Below are positions 22,385 through 32,350 of a stretch of 64,000 nucleotides of DNA, piece after piece (within the stretch, counting starts at the first letter, position 1; the number at the start of each line of letters is the position of its first letter). The notes beneath the pieces are model-generated. The model was not told the origin of the DNA, made no database searches, and saw only the letters and a program-made list of their open reading frames with translations. Made by a program: the position numbers and the translations under genes. The DNA lies in the NCBI GenBank assembly GCA_036435485.1, contig CM071600.1:59765546-59829545 (forward strand), given 5' to 3'. Source of the DNA: Saposhnikovia divaricata. Its lineage: Eukaryota > Streptophyta > Magnoliopsida > Apiales > Apiaceae.

Positions 22385-22735
22385 GTGTATATAACTGTGA
22401 TATTTATATATATGTGTGCCTATGTAGTGATACGTTGAAATCACAAAGCAAATATATATAAATGTGAAAATTATATGTATATATATATGTGCTATGAAAA
22501 TATGAGCCAATATATATATGTATACGACTGACATATGCATATATATGAGTGCTATGTTGTGATACGTTGAAATCACGAGCGAATATATATGAATATGACA
22601 ATAATATGTATATATTTGAGCCAATATATATGTATATGACTGTCATATGCATATATATATGAGTGCTATGTTGTGATACGTTGAAATCACGAGCGAATAT
22701 ATATGAATATGACAATAATATGTATATATATGTGT
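22385..22735. repeat. AT-rich tandem repeat, about 117-bp unit
   Basis: Two well-conserved units (starting near 22503 and 22618) share gagtgctatgttgtgatacg and ttgaaatcacgagcg. A more diverged third unit lies upstream. It is full of short TA steps and lies inside the LTR element. Confidence 0.75.
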
Positions 22736-22758
22736 GTTGTGTGTGATATAGAGATTGA

Positions 22759-22983
22759 ATGTCGATTAGAACCTTTCGCGGATACGTTCTGTCCCAAGAG
22801 ACTGTCCTGTCTGAGGATCCCCTAGTGACTGTGAATGCAGTGGAAGGTGAACTGGTTTTAGATAAAACCTGTTTGAGTAAGGATTCAAGCTCACTAATTG
22901 ATGCAATTTCTGGTGTAGAATCTGAGGTTATATTAGTGGACCGCCAAATATGTATTTCGTTGAAAAAACTACGCATAGCTTGA
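22759..22983 (+). CDS. Unrecognised 74-codon ORF inside the LTR element
   Basis: Opens with ATG and has a fairly even composition (LSEDPLVTVNAVEGELVLDK), unlike the surrounding AT-rich repeat. The opposite strand is also open over this region. I do not recognise a family. It may be part of captured sequence in either orientation. Confidence 0.25.
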   Translation: MSIRTFRGYVLSQETVLSEDPLVTVNAVEGELVLDKTCLSKDSSSLIDAISGVESEVILVDRQICISLKKLRIA

Positions 22984-23505
22984 GATCAAGGAAAATGACG
23001 TGTTCATCTAAAATGCAACCTCCCTTCATCCTTGTATAGAAAGCGCTCAAAAGTAACTTTGAAATTTTCAGGAACTACAATAAAATAGTCTAGGGACTGA
23101 TGTGCCAGTTGACAGAAGCTGGAGTGTCAACTTGCAAGATCTGATAAAATTTAGGTACCAAGGTGTAAGTGGGCCAGAATAACTAATTCTGTGAAATGGT
23201 ACGGGCTAACTTTGTGTGGCCCAATAATGAAAACAAGGGTATAATTATATGCTAGCCCAAACCAAACACAAGCCAGCAGCCTTGATAAATACTACAGGGA
23301 TGAGGTTCACCGAACAGAATTACTTAGTTGCACTACTGATTTGTAGGGTTTATTGCTCCTGCCCCTTTCCCCTGATTTCTCCACATCTACACAACAGCAT
23401 TATAAATACATACAAGCTCATACTGTATGTATCTAATAGCCGGGGCTGGTTTATCCGGATCCGATTCAGCTACAACTACTATCAATTTTCATATCTCCAG
23501 GAGAA

Positions 23506-23736
23506 ATGACAATAAGAGGAGCTGCTTTGGTGATGCTCCGCGAAATTTTCGGATGGAGTCTCTTAACCCGAATAGAAATGATGGCTGGCCGGAGGAGAAT
23601 GAGGGTGTTAGTGGTTTGTATTGTGGCTGGAATGGGTGTAAGTATAAGTATTGTTTGTGAAATGTCACAGAAAAAGCAACGCCAAGAAGGCGAGAGGGAG
23701 GAAGATGGGATGATGCAGCGGTGTAGGAGATGGTGA
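23506..23736 (+). CDS. Unrecognised 76-codon ORF with upstream TATA-like box
   Basis: The ATG at 23506 is preceded by a CT-rich leader and TATAAATAC near 23401, a spacing that would suit a plant promoter and 5' UTR. The protein starts MTIRGAALVMLREIFGW, has a hydrophobic segment VLVVCIVAGMGVSISIV (possible membrane helix), and then a basic/acidic tail. It runs opposite to the LTR element, as expected if a promoter plus first exon of a host gene were captured. The function is unknown, and the opposite strand is also open here. Confidence 0.3.
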   Translation: MTIRGAALVMLREIFGWSLLTRIEMMAGRRRMRVLVVCIVAGMGVSISIVCEMSQKKQRQEGEREEDGMMQRCRRW

Positions 23737-24010
23737 GTTGGAGGAGTCTGATTTGTGGCCACCAACTGTTTGAGCAATTGTCTCAAAGACAAGTGCAGTT
23801 GGGTGACTGAAAATGATGGATTCGGCAAGCTAAAATGGGTGAGTTACTGAATTAACTCGTTACTCAGCTGGGTTTGCCGGGAGTTTGGTGGTTGGTGGGT
23901 GCGGCGAAAAGAGGAGTGAAGCAACAAGATAAGCTGGTGGTTTTGACAGAGGCTTGCAAAAACTGCCGGAGCTTAATCTTGAGGTTTGAGGTATGTTCCA
24001 GGAGCTTAAA

Positions 24011-24022
24011 GCTTTGATACCA
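24011..24022 (-). other. Primer binding site of the 21785-24258 element
   Basis: The minus strand reads TGGTATCAAAGC, an initiator tRNA-Met complement with one change, directly adjoining the 5' LTR. Confidence 0.85.
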
Positions 24023-24258
24023 TGTAGAAATTGTGAGTGTATTGATAAACAAGAATATAAAACTAAATTGTATTGATATTGAAGACTACATTGAATTGAA
24101 TAGCTTGATTGATATTACATGAGTAAGAACTAATATATAGAGATTACAAAGCACAAAAAGTCTATGGTTGTTCACCAACCATACTCACCAACCATAGTGA
24201 CATCATTGCTTAGGTGAGTATGATGTGCTTAGGTGAGTATGATGTATATGTTTTAACA
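24023..24258 (-). repeat. 5' LTR of the 21785-24258 element
   Basis: 236 bp, TG to CA, followed by the TSD AGCAT. Confidence 0.92.
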
Positions 24259-24263
24259 AGCAT

Positions 24264-25613
24264 AATAACTCGTGTGAGGCACAAAGTTATTTTCTAGCAA
24301 TAGATATATATTTATTTATTAATATCATTTATAATTTTTTTTATTTTCGTCACATTTTTTATATTCATAACACACGTTGTTATAATGTTCTTATTTCATC
24401 ATATATGGAAATTATTTAGAAATTTAAGATTGCGAGCAAGTGCTACTTGGACAGTGGTAACATATTGATAAATTACTTATAATTTTTTAATTTTATTTTA
24501 TTTATAAGACAAGACATATCATTTATTCATTCAACGAATACAAGCGATGGAGAAATATGTAAAAAAAATGTAAAAAATGTTAATGCATAAGTATAATTGG
24601 TAGATGTTTCTGCAAATTTTACTTTGATATAATATGGTATATTTTTCATTGTAAATATTTATGAACATTTGTCAAACTCTAATTCTTATATATTCAAATG
24701 TGACTATATCAAGAAATTCTATTGAAAATAGGAATACAGATCCTTTGATTTATGTTTGAGTTAAGGTTTCGTGATTTTTTTTGTCTCATTCGCATCTCAA
24801 TCTTTTATTACGGAAAGCATTCTTAATGTTATAAAAGTTCTTCTATTGCGTATTTCATTTATTCCTGACTTTTATCACCACTCATTACTAATTTTATATG
24901 TGATATTTTGAATGATCCGCAAATTTAATATTTTTCAATTCAATTAAGTTTTGAAAAAAGCTTTGACAATTTTTTTAATCATTGATAAATCTCTACTATA
25001 AATTTTATATAATTATTTCCAATAAATTATATATTAAGTTATTCCCAAAAACATAAAACTAACTATATTAAAGTGAGTAAATGTATGGAGTTCAAAATTT
25101 TGATCATAAATGTTTAAATTGAAATATGCTCTTTATTAAATAAGAATATATAACTTATATATTTTCACTGAGGGTGATATCTAACATCTTTAGATATTTA
25201 TGCATTTACCAAGTTCTATTAATTGGTGAATTTTTTTTTTTAATTTATAATAAAAAAATTAGTTTATTTTTCCTAAATTTGCATGACATAATAAATTATA
25301 ATCCAGTAATTATCTCATCGAGAACTTGTCATCATTAAAGATGTCACAAGTTTTTATTTTAAACTGTGATATTATCTCAATTTGTTTTATGAATGAGTAG
25401 AATATGAAAAATAATATGTAAAAATTTACTCCCATAATCAATCTTATAACAACCTGGTCAAAAATTGTAATTATTTTAAACAATAGTCAAATCCCAAACA
25501 TACCAGTGCATGCATGTTAGTCCAAAAGAGCTAAGAGTTTTGATATTCTTTAATTACTGAGTTGCTCTTATATTTATTTGTTATTTATTAAAAATATACT
25601 ATGCATTTCCTAC
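24264..25613. other. AT-rich intergenic sequence
   Basis: Very AT-rich, no ORF of note, no repeat boundary that I can place. Confidence 0.6.
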
Positions 25614-25622
25614 ATTTTCTTT

Positions 25623-26068
25623 AGGGTTAAATGGCAGTTAGGTCACTCAACTGAATGAAAACTATCAGTTGGGTTATCCAACTCAAAAAGCTTTTAATCA
25701 GGTCAAATAACTGATAAAAACTTTCAATCAGGTCACTAGGATTTACGGACGTTAAAAAGAGACGAAAAGATGACACAGCATGCTGATATGGCTAGCTTTT
25801 ATCCGATTGGCTAACTTTCAATCAGGTCATATAATTGATAAAAACTTTCAAATAGGTCACATAACTGATAAAAACTTTCAATCAGGTCACTGGGGTTTTA
25901 CGGACAATCATGCTGAGTCATCTTTCCGTCTCTTTTTTAAAGTCCGTAAACCCCAGTAACCTGACTGAAAGTTTTTATCAGTTATGTGACCTGATTAAAA
26001 GCTTTTTGAGTTGGATGACCCAACTAAAAATTTTCAGTCAATTGAGTGACTTAACTGCCATTTAACCC
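25623..26068. mobile_element. Mutator-like foldback element (non-autonomous MULE)
   Basis: The ends are long inverted repeats, GGGTTAAATGGCAGTTAGG at the left and its imperfect complement at the right. The inverted arms extend far inward and carry several copies of a tcaatcaggtcac-type motif. A 9-bp TSD attttcttt occurs at 25614-25622 and 26069-26077. No transposase is encoded. The 9-bp TSD and long TIRs are the Mutator signature. Confidence 0.82.
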
Positions 26069-26099
26069 ATTTTCTTTTTATAAACCTAAATAGTGCCCC

Positions 26100-26528
26100 A
26101 CTCATGCAGCCCACACATAGAGATATGATGTTTATGATTGAAAACATGTATAGATATTCATCTAAGGATATATCTTTCACTACAATAGTTATATGGAAAG
26201 TACGTCTTTTTATCGTAAAACTACGCCCTCAAGCTCGAGGTTTTAATTTCTTCGTGGCAGTACCCTCGCTGACTTGGTCTTTACTAATAACTAAATTGGA
26301 TTCGTCGGAATCCATATTGTAATTAGCATTTACTGTTGTAGAGTAAACCAATTTCAAAATGGGATAACATGCGCGATAAGGCATGAGTTCTAGTATCATA
26401 AGTATTTCTTCGTAGAACCGTCCACGAATTTAATCAACCACTCTTCTTGCTTTGTGAGCAGACATAGATATATATTTACCTAAAGCGTATACTTCTGTTT
26501 TTATCTTCTTTAACTTTTTCTTTAACAT
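26100..26528 (-). pseudogene. rpl22: Plastid rpl22 pseudogene in nuclear DNA (NUPT)
   Basis: On the minus strand from an ATG at 26528 the translation follows plastid ribosomal protein L22: EVYALGKYISMSAHKARR, then IRGRFYEE, LELMPYRACYPILKLVYS, ESNLVISK, LKPRA and RTFHITIVVKDISLDEYLYM. Two in-frame stops interrupt it, TAA where the family has Gln before IRGR and TGA where it has Arg after LKPRA. Both fit C-to-T changes on the coding strand. rps19 lies just upstream on the same strand, the normal plastid order rps19-rpl22. The stops and nuclear flanks show that this is a transferred, decaying copy. Confidence 0.9.
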
Positions 26529-26563
26529 AAATATAAAATTTGCCTCCTACTAATGAATTATAA

Positions 26564-26564
<1 letters not shown>

Positions 26565-26598
<34 letters not shown>
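26565..26598. repeat. (TA)n microsatellite
   Basis: Uninterrupted TA dinucleotides between the rpl22 and rps19 remnants. Expanded after or during transfer, as plastid spacers rarely hold such a run (inference). Confidence 0.85.
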
Positions 26599-26599
<1 letters not shown>

Positions 26600-26617
26600 T
26601 TATTTTACGTTCTTTTC

Positions 26618-26728
26618 TTAACGACGAGATCTATTATCGCATTTTGCGTGTCCTCGAAAATTTAAATTAGGTGCAAATTCTCCCAATTTGTGGCCTACCA
26701 TACGATCAGTCATATAAATAGGTAATGC
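26618..26728 (-). pseudogene. rps19: Plastid rps19 C-terminal fragment (NUPT)
   Basis: The minus strand encodes LPIYMTDRMVGHKLGEF, then APNLNFRGHAK and the DNRSRR end with its TAA stop, matching the C-terminus of plastid ribosomal protein S19. The N-terminal two thirds are missing; homology stops at about 26728. About 24 bp later the truncated LTR of the Tat element begins. Confidence 0.9.
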
Positions 26729-26751
26729 ATGAGCGATTTGGTTGTGTTCGC

Positions 26752-27403
26752 AAAGCCCATCAAAAGGAACCAGCCTGCTACATTTCAAAGAATGTCTCCA
26801 ATGTCTACTAGAGGAGGGGCGATCTCTATTTAGGATCGCTTCGCATATGACACCCAGTGAGGGGTCGCTCCATTTCTACTCATTACTGAAGGTCCAGCGT
26901 GGCTTAGGATATCTTATCATAAAGGCTCATAGCTAGGCCCATCCAGGTCGCATGAGTATTTATACACTTTGGCCTGCATCGCATGACTAAGCCCAACGGG
27001 GTCGCATGCGAGGTCCATGTAAGTTCTCCATCAGCTCCGCTAGAGGGGCCTTATGATTCTAGCATCATGTTAGCCATAGGTAACCTTTATTGGGCCATGG
27101 GTCATGGGCAGAATTTATGGATTATTTACATGTCAGCCCTAAAGTGAGTGGACTTGGGCCATGACTTATCTCCAAAACCCTAGCCCAAGAACTACGTATG
27201 GCTTGATCCCTATAAATAGGGTACATAGGCACCTTGATATGGAAGAGAAACAATTAATTCTGAAAACACCATACAAGATCAGCCACATCTAAACACCAAA
27301 ACCCTAATCCTTGTTCTTCATATCCTTAGCATAATATCCTTATTTTGCTCCGTTAATCCAGCAAACCTCCAAAACATTGTTATACCAAATTTTGCCTATA
27401 ACA
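26752..27403 (+). repeat. 5' LTR of Tat element, truncated at its 5' end
   Basis: Aligns with 42135-42778 from AAAGCCCATC onward. The first 79 bp of the LTR are missing. Contains the repeated ggtcgcatg/gatcgcttcgc motifs and ends TATAACA. A TATA-like tataaata lies near 27211. Confidence 0.9.
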
Positions 27404-27405
27404 TC

Positions 27406-27423
27406 TGGCACTAGAAGGAGGGG
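27406..27423 (+). other. Primer binding site of Tat element
   Basis: TGGCACTAGAAGGAGGGG, two bases after the LTR. I do not assign the tRNA. A related site occurs on the minus strand at 61641-61655. Confidence 0.7.
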
Positions 27424-27446
27424 CTAGTCATTGATTTGGGAGAACG

Positions 27447-29294
27447 ATGACTAAATCAAACAAGAAGAACAAGCATGAGAACGACCACAACGAGGAGACC
27501 CCTAAGAACGATCCGCCTTAGGACGATCCGCCAAGGGGTTACCCACCAAAGAGTGACCCTCCAAAGAGTATAGTAACGCCTCCCAATCAAGGGACTGACC
27601 ATGATGAAGTTATGGCATATCTTAGAGGCCTCGGTGATCAGATGGCGGAGGTTCAGGAGAGGGTCGCCAAGGTTGAAAAAAGATATAAATCCCAAGGTGC
27701 GAAGAGGAATGCTAGGAAGGGTCCCTTCATACATCAAAGGGATGGTAGTAAAGGCCCCACAAAATAGCTAATTGATGAGTTTGAAGGCGTCGCCTCTGAT
27801 CAGACCAACCCTGACTAGCGTGAAGAGACAGAAGGGGATGAGGTCTCTAAGAATAAACCCATATCACAGCACGAAGCTACATCATCTGAAGGGAGGTCAA
27901 TGTCTGTGTTTGATCATCTGGGAAAGAAATTAACTGACAAGGACCTCTGCCTTAAGCTTGAGAAGGTTACAGGTGATAGGAAGGATAAACGACCACATGA
28001 GATGGCACACGGTTCACAACGACCCCCATCTCCTCGAGATCGTGAGCGGTCAAATCTCCGTAATGACAGACCCCCCTCTCCTCGAGCGGTCCCATCGTCG
28101 CGAGGACAGACCCCCATCTCATCGAGATCGTGAGCGGTCCCAACATCATGAACCAACTCCTCAGGATCGCAATAAGAAAGATCGCAGGAATGATCAGGAG
28201 GAGTCTAGTGCCCCTAAAAAGACTCAATCCCATCATGGTAGTACTGGAGAAGGTCGTAAGAAGACTGAAGACAAGGGGGTGAAAGTGGGTGACTATAAAT
28301 TGGAGGAATTGAAAAAGGCCTTAGACGCAATAAATGTCGAGAAAAGGATCTTCAGCAATATGGGATCGTCCCCACCCTTCACCCATGAGATCCGGACCGC
28401 TCCGCTCTCCGCTGTGTTTCGAGGTCACCATTCAGATATGACCTACAATGGCGAACCGGACCCTGCAGAGTTTGTCATTCGATTTAACAATGAGATGGAT
28501 GTGTATCAAGTCTCCCAACTGGCTAGGTGTAGACTTTCGCGGCCTCATTAAGGGGGAGTGCCCAACAATGGTTCTCGAAGCTTGGGGCCCTTGTCATCAT
28601 AGAATCATGGGAACAATTTGTGGATATTTTCATCAAGCAATTCCAGTCCTCTATGCTCTACACACCGCTTATTTCCACCCTAGCTAATATAAAGCAAATG
28701 GAAGAGGAGAATTTGCAAGATTATTTCAAGAGATTTAATACCGAGGTTCTTAGGGTACGAGGAGTAAACGACGAGGCCGTTAAGAACTTTCTTATCGCTG
28801 GGCTGAGAGAAGGTACTGAGTTTTGGAAGAAGTTGCAAGCCTAGACACCCAACACTCTTGCAGAGTTTTACAAAGAGGCCGAGCCTTTCAAGTGGGTGGA
28901 GAAATCGATGGAGGGTCTCACGAAAAACAGCAAGGCTAGCAGCGGTGGAAGCAAAGGTAAAGGGGTAAAGAGAAAGGATTCTCGAAGCCCAAGAAGAAGA
29001 TCGGATCGCAGACCAAGCCCCAAGAGGCGGGATCGCGATACCTCTAGGCGATCTCCGCCTCGGTCTCGCCAGGCAAGGAAAGAAGATAAGTTTACTCCCT
29101 TAGTTGCTCCTGTGGACCACATCTATGTTGTTAATGCTAATAGAGGAGTATTCAAAAAACCGGCAGCCATAGGAACAAGGGGAACCAGGGATACCAAGAA
29201 GTATTGTGCCTTTCATGAGCAGACAGGGCATAATACGACTGATTGTTGGCAGCTTAAGGAGCAAATTGACCAATTAATCCGAGATGGGAATTAA
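27447..29294 (+). pseudogene. gag of Tat element
   Basis: ATG at 27447 with a Lys/Asn/Asp-rich start that soon meets a stop. An arginine/serine-rich tract with repeated RDRERS/PPSPR motifs follows (27900-28140). The capsid region comes next (TAPLSAVFRGHHSDMTYNGEPDPAEF near 28390-28480, then NIKQMEEENLQDYFKRFN near 28690). A basic tail follows, and a zinc-binding-like CAFHEQTGHNTTDCWQLK near 29210. At least three frame breaks. Confidence 0.85.
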
Positions 29295-29302
29295 CTGAAT
29301 AG

Positions 29303-29953
29303 GTGGTTCGCAAAGTGAAGAAGCACGGGGCCAAACAAGGCCTCGGGTATAATGATGTGCCGCCAGTTGGGCAAAAGGAGGAGCCTCATAAGCAAAGGGA
29401 GGAGCGAGGTGGAAGTATTCATGTAATTATTGGAGGACCCCATATTGGGGGAGATAGTAATAAAGAGAGATATGCACGCGAGGCTAGGGAGCGACCTCTT
29501 ACCAATGTGCATCACCTACAGGAACGACCCCCAAAGCTTTTCAAGGAGGAAGATACAAATATAATGTTTATCGAGGAGGATGCAAAGTGGGTACATCATC
29601 CCCATTCTGATGCATTAGTAGTTCAAGATCGCATTGGCTCTCGAAATGTCTACAGAGTCCTTGTTGATAATGGAAGTGTTGTGAATGTCCTTATGTATGA
29701 AGTCTACAAGAAGATTGGATACGTTGACAAAGACCTTATACCCATGGTGGGACATCTCTATGGGTTCACTGGAACCTCAGTTAGTGTCAAAGGCCTCATA
29801 AGGCTCCCCATTACCATAGGGGACAAGCCCTGCATCACCATACACGTTGATAATTTTATGGTAGTGGATCAACCATCGACCTACAATGCTATTGTGGGGA
29901 GGCCCATTCTTAAGGAAATGAGGGTGGTAACTTTATTTACCATCTCTCAATGA
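29303..29953 (+). pseudogene. Aspartic protease region of Tat element
   Basis: The frame includes VYRVLVDNGSVVNVLMYEVYKKIG at about 29650-29720, the retropepsin active-site region. The usual VDTGSS-type sequence reads VDNGSV, so the Thr next to the catalytic Asp is replaced by Asn. YNAIVGRPIL near 29880 is the conserved C-terminal motif. Confidence 0.82.
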
Positions 29954-31332
29954 AATTTCCTACCCCGCATTGTGTTGGCTGCGTTAAAGGAATTCAACAT
30001 GAATCTCGTGAGTGTTATAATAAGGCCCTCAAGGCAGCAGAAAGAGGGGTTAGCTCTACATCAGATAAGATGGAATGCAACATGATCTCAATCGAAGAGC
30101 TCCAAGATGATTATTTTGACAACTTGGGTATTCAAGTGGAACCGATCTCAGGAGCCCACATGATGGAGGCCTCGCAACCTGTGTTTGTGCTTCAAGAAGG
30201 GATAGTTGAAGAGGCTAGCGATGATGAGGAAAGCCCAGAACAAGCTGATGTGCGAGCCCGAAAGGGGAAGTGGGTTCGCAAAGAAACTTCAACGTTGATG
30301 GACTTACCTAATGGAATAAGTCATGAGACTACGGTAGTAACTGAATATGGTCATGTTGTGGCGATCCCAACTTCAGAAATCATGTTTGTACATACATAAG
30401 GATGAAGGAGAACCCAGTACAGCTCGTGAGTATGAACTTGATCTAGATCCTCGCATCCCAGAACATGTTGAGCGAGCTGGAGCTGCAGAAGATACAATCT
30501 CTATTCTTGTTGATACTAAAGATCCCTCCAAGGTGTTGAAGGTTGGGTCGCAGCTCAATCCTAAACTTCGTGAGAGGCTCGTTGGCTTTATGAAGGCCAA
30601 CCTAGATGTATTCGCTTGGTCCCATGAAGACATGATTGGGATCGATCCTAATGTCATGTGTCATAAGCTCAACTTGGATCCTAATAAAAAAGGAATAAGG
30701 AAAAAAAAGGCGACCCATAAGTGGAGAACGAGCCGAGGCCTTTAAAGAAGAGGTGGATAGGCTCCTTGAGGTCGGGATCGTTAGGGAATCATTCTACCCT
30801 GACTAACTTGCGAACCCTGTTCTTGTGAAAAAGCCAAATGGAAAGTGGAGGACATGTGTGGACTTCATCGATCTCAACAAACATTATCCCAAGGATAGCT
30901 TCCCACTACCAAGGATTGACCAGTTAGTGGATTCTACAGCAGGGCACTCACTCCTTAGCTTCATGGATGCTTATTCTGGGTACAATCAGATACCTATGTA
31001 TGGTCCTGATCAGGAGCACACCTCGTTCATCACTGATAGAGGCCTCTATTGTTACATAGGGTTACCCTTTGGTCTTCTCAATGCTGGGGCCACCAACCAA
31101 AGGCTTGTTAACATGATGTTCGAGAAGCAAATTGGAAAGACAATGGAAGTCTATGTGGACGACATGCTTGTAAAATCTAAGGAAGCTGGGGATCACATCA
31201 CCCACCTCGCTGAGATGTTTGATATATTGAGGAAATACAGAATGAAGCTCAACCCCCCAAAAGTGTGTATTTGGGGTCGAATCTGGGAAATTCCTTGGGT
31301 TCATTGTCAACCACAGAGGCATCGAAGCCAAT
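29954..31332 (+). pseudogene. Reverse transcriptase of Tat element
   Basis: After a poorly conserved linker (29954-30600), RT motifs appear: NPVLVKKPNGKWRTCVDFIDLN, FPLPRIDQLVD, FMDAYSGYNQI (catalytic Asp), GLPFGLLNAGAT and the catalytic VYVDDMLVKS near 31155. An in-frame stop lies just before LANPVL (about 30803). A frameshift follows NPPK near 31262. Confidence 0.92.
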
Positions 31333-32027
31333 CCAACTAAAATAAGGCCCTAATGGAGATGAGATCGCCTAGAAATGTGAAGGAGGTTCAAAGCCTAACA
31401 GGAAGGATAGCTGCTCTTAATAGATTTATGTCAAAATCATCAGACAAGTGTCATGAGTTCTTTAAAGCTATCAAGAAAGTGGGAAAATAATTTGAGTGGA
31501 CCTCTCAGTGCGAGGAGGCCTTTCAGAGAATTAAGGAGCACCTGGGCTCGCCACCTTTACTCTCTAAGCCTCGGGATGGGGAGACACTCATTGTCTACCT
31601 CACTGTATCAGAACATACGATCAGCGCGGTCTTGGTTCGCGAAGAAGAAAAGGTTCAGTATCCAGTTTACTATGTTAGTAGAAGAATGTTAGATGCAGAG
31701 ACTCGCTACACCAATATGGAGAAGTTTGCCTGTGCCCTGGTATTGGCCTCGCATAAATTAAGGCCATATTTTCAGGCCCACAAGATCGAGGTCCGTACAT
31801 CTTATCCTTTAAGGCAAGTAATGCATAAACCAGAAACATCGGGAAGACTCTTGAAATGGACTGTGGAACTAAGTCAATTCGACATCGAATACAAGCCACG
31901 AGGAGCACTAAAAGGTCAGGCTCTAGCAGATTTCATACTGGATTTTCCCCCTCAAATTGAGGAAGACTCTTGGGCTCTCATAGCGATCCCCGAGGTTACC
32001 AACAGCGAGGCTAAAGCTGAGAACTAA
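31333..32027 (+). pseudogene. RNase H (first) of Tat element
   Basis: The RT connection is broken by stops. From 31632 the frame reads VQYPVYYVSRRMLDAETRY, then the region ending LSQFDIEYKPRGALKGQALADF, the classic Ty3/gypsy RNase H segment. Confidence 0.88.
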
Positions 32028-32034
32028 ACCTCGT

Positions 32035-32350
32035 GGTGGGAGCTTTATGTTGATGGTGCATCTAATAAGGAAGCAGCTGGAGCCAGGATCGAGCTTGTTA
32101 CTCCCGAAGGTCGCAAGATAAGTAGTGCGGCTCACTTCACATTTGAAGCATCCAATAATGCAGCTGAGTACGAGGCCTTGATCATCGGCCTCAAGCTCGC
32201 AATTGAAATGAAAGTGGAGAATCTCAATGCATACAGCGACTCCATGCTGGTTACAGGTCACGTTGGATGTGGATGGCAGGCCAGGGGGCCTCAAATTGAA
32301 CTCTATCTGCAATGTGTACAGAGCTTGATAAAATCATTCAAGAAGATAAA
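32035..32350 (+). pseudogene. Second RNase H-like domain (aRNH) of Tat element
   Basis: ELYVDGASNKEAAGARIELV followed by FEASNNAAEYEALIIGLKLA and YSDSML. This is the second, archaeal-type RNase H that Tat-lineage elements acquired. The catalytic Asp-Glu-Asp positions are recognisable. A frameshift occurs near 32310. Confidence 0.88.

Larger units (their letters stand above)
21785..24258 (-). mobile_element. Short non-autonomous LTR retroelement (minus) with unrecognised cargo
   Basis: 2474 bp bounded by near-identical ~235-bp LTRs (21785-22019 and 24023-24258) and an exact TSD AGCAT (21780-21784, 24259-24263). Minus polarity is shown by the primer binding site and purine tract. The 2-kb interior has no gag, protease, integrase or RT. 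It holds an AT-rich tandem array, a 74-codon and a 76-codon plus-strand ORF, and a plus-strand TATA-like site near 23401. It is larger than a typical TRIM and has the same design as the element at 2082-5742, but the LTR sequence is different. Confidence 0.9.

Noticed and set aside
22346..22976. Minus-strand Tyr/Ile/His-rich ORFs
   Set aside because: They are translations of the 117-bp TA-rich tandem repeat.
26100..26728. Plastid contig rather than nuclear insertion
   Set aside because: In-frame stops, a TA microsatellite, loss of most of rps19 and nuclear transposons on both sides make a real plastid segment unlikely.
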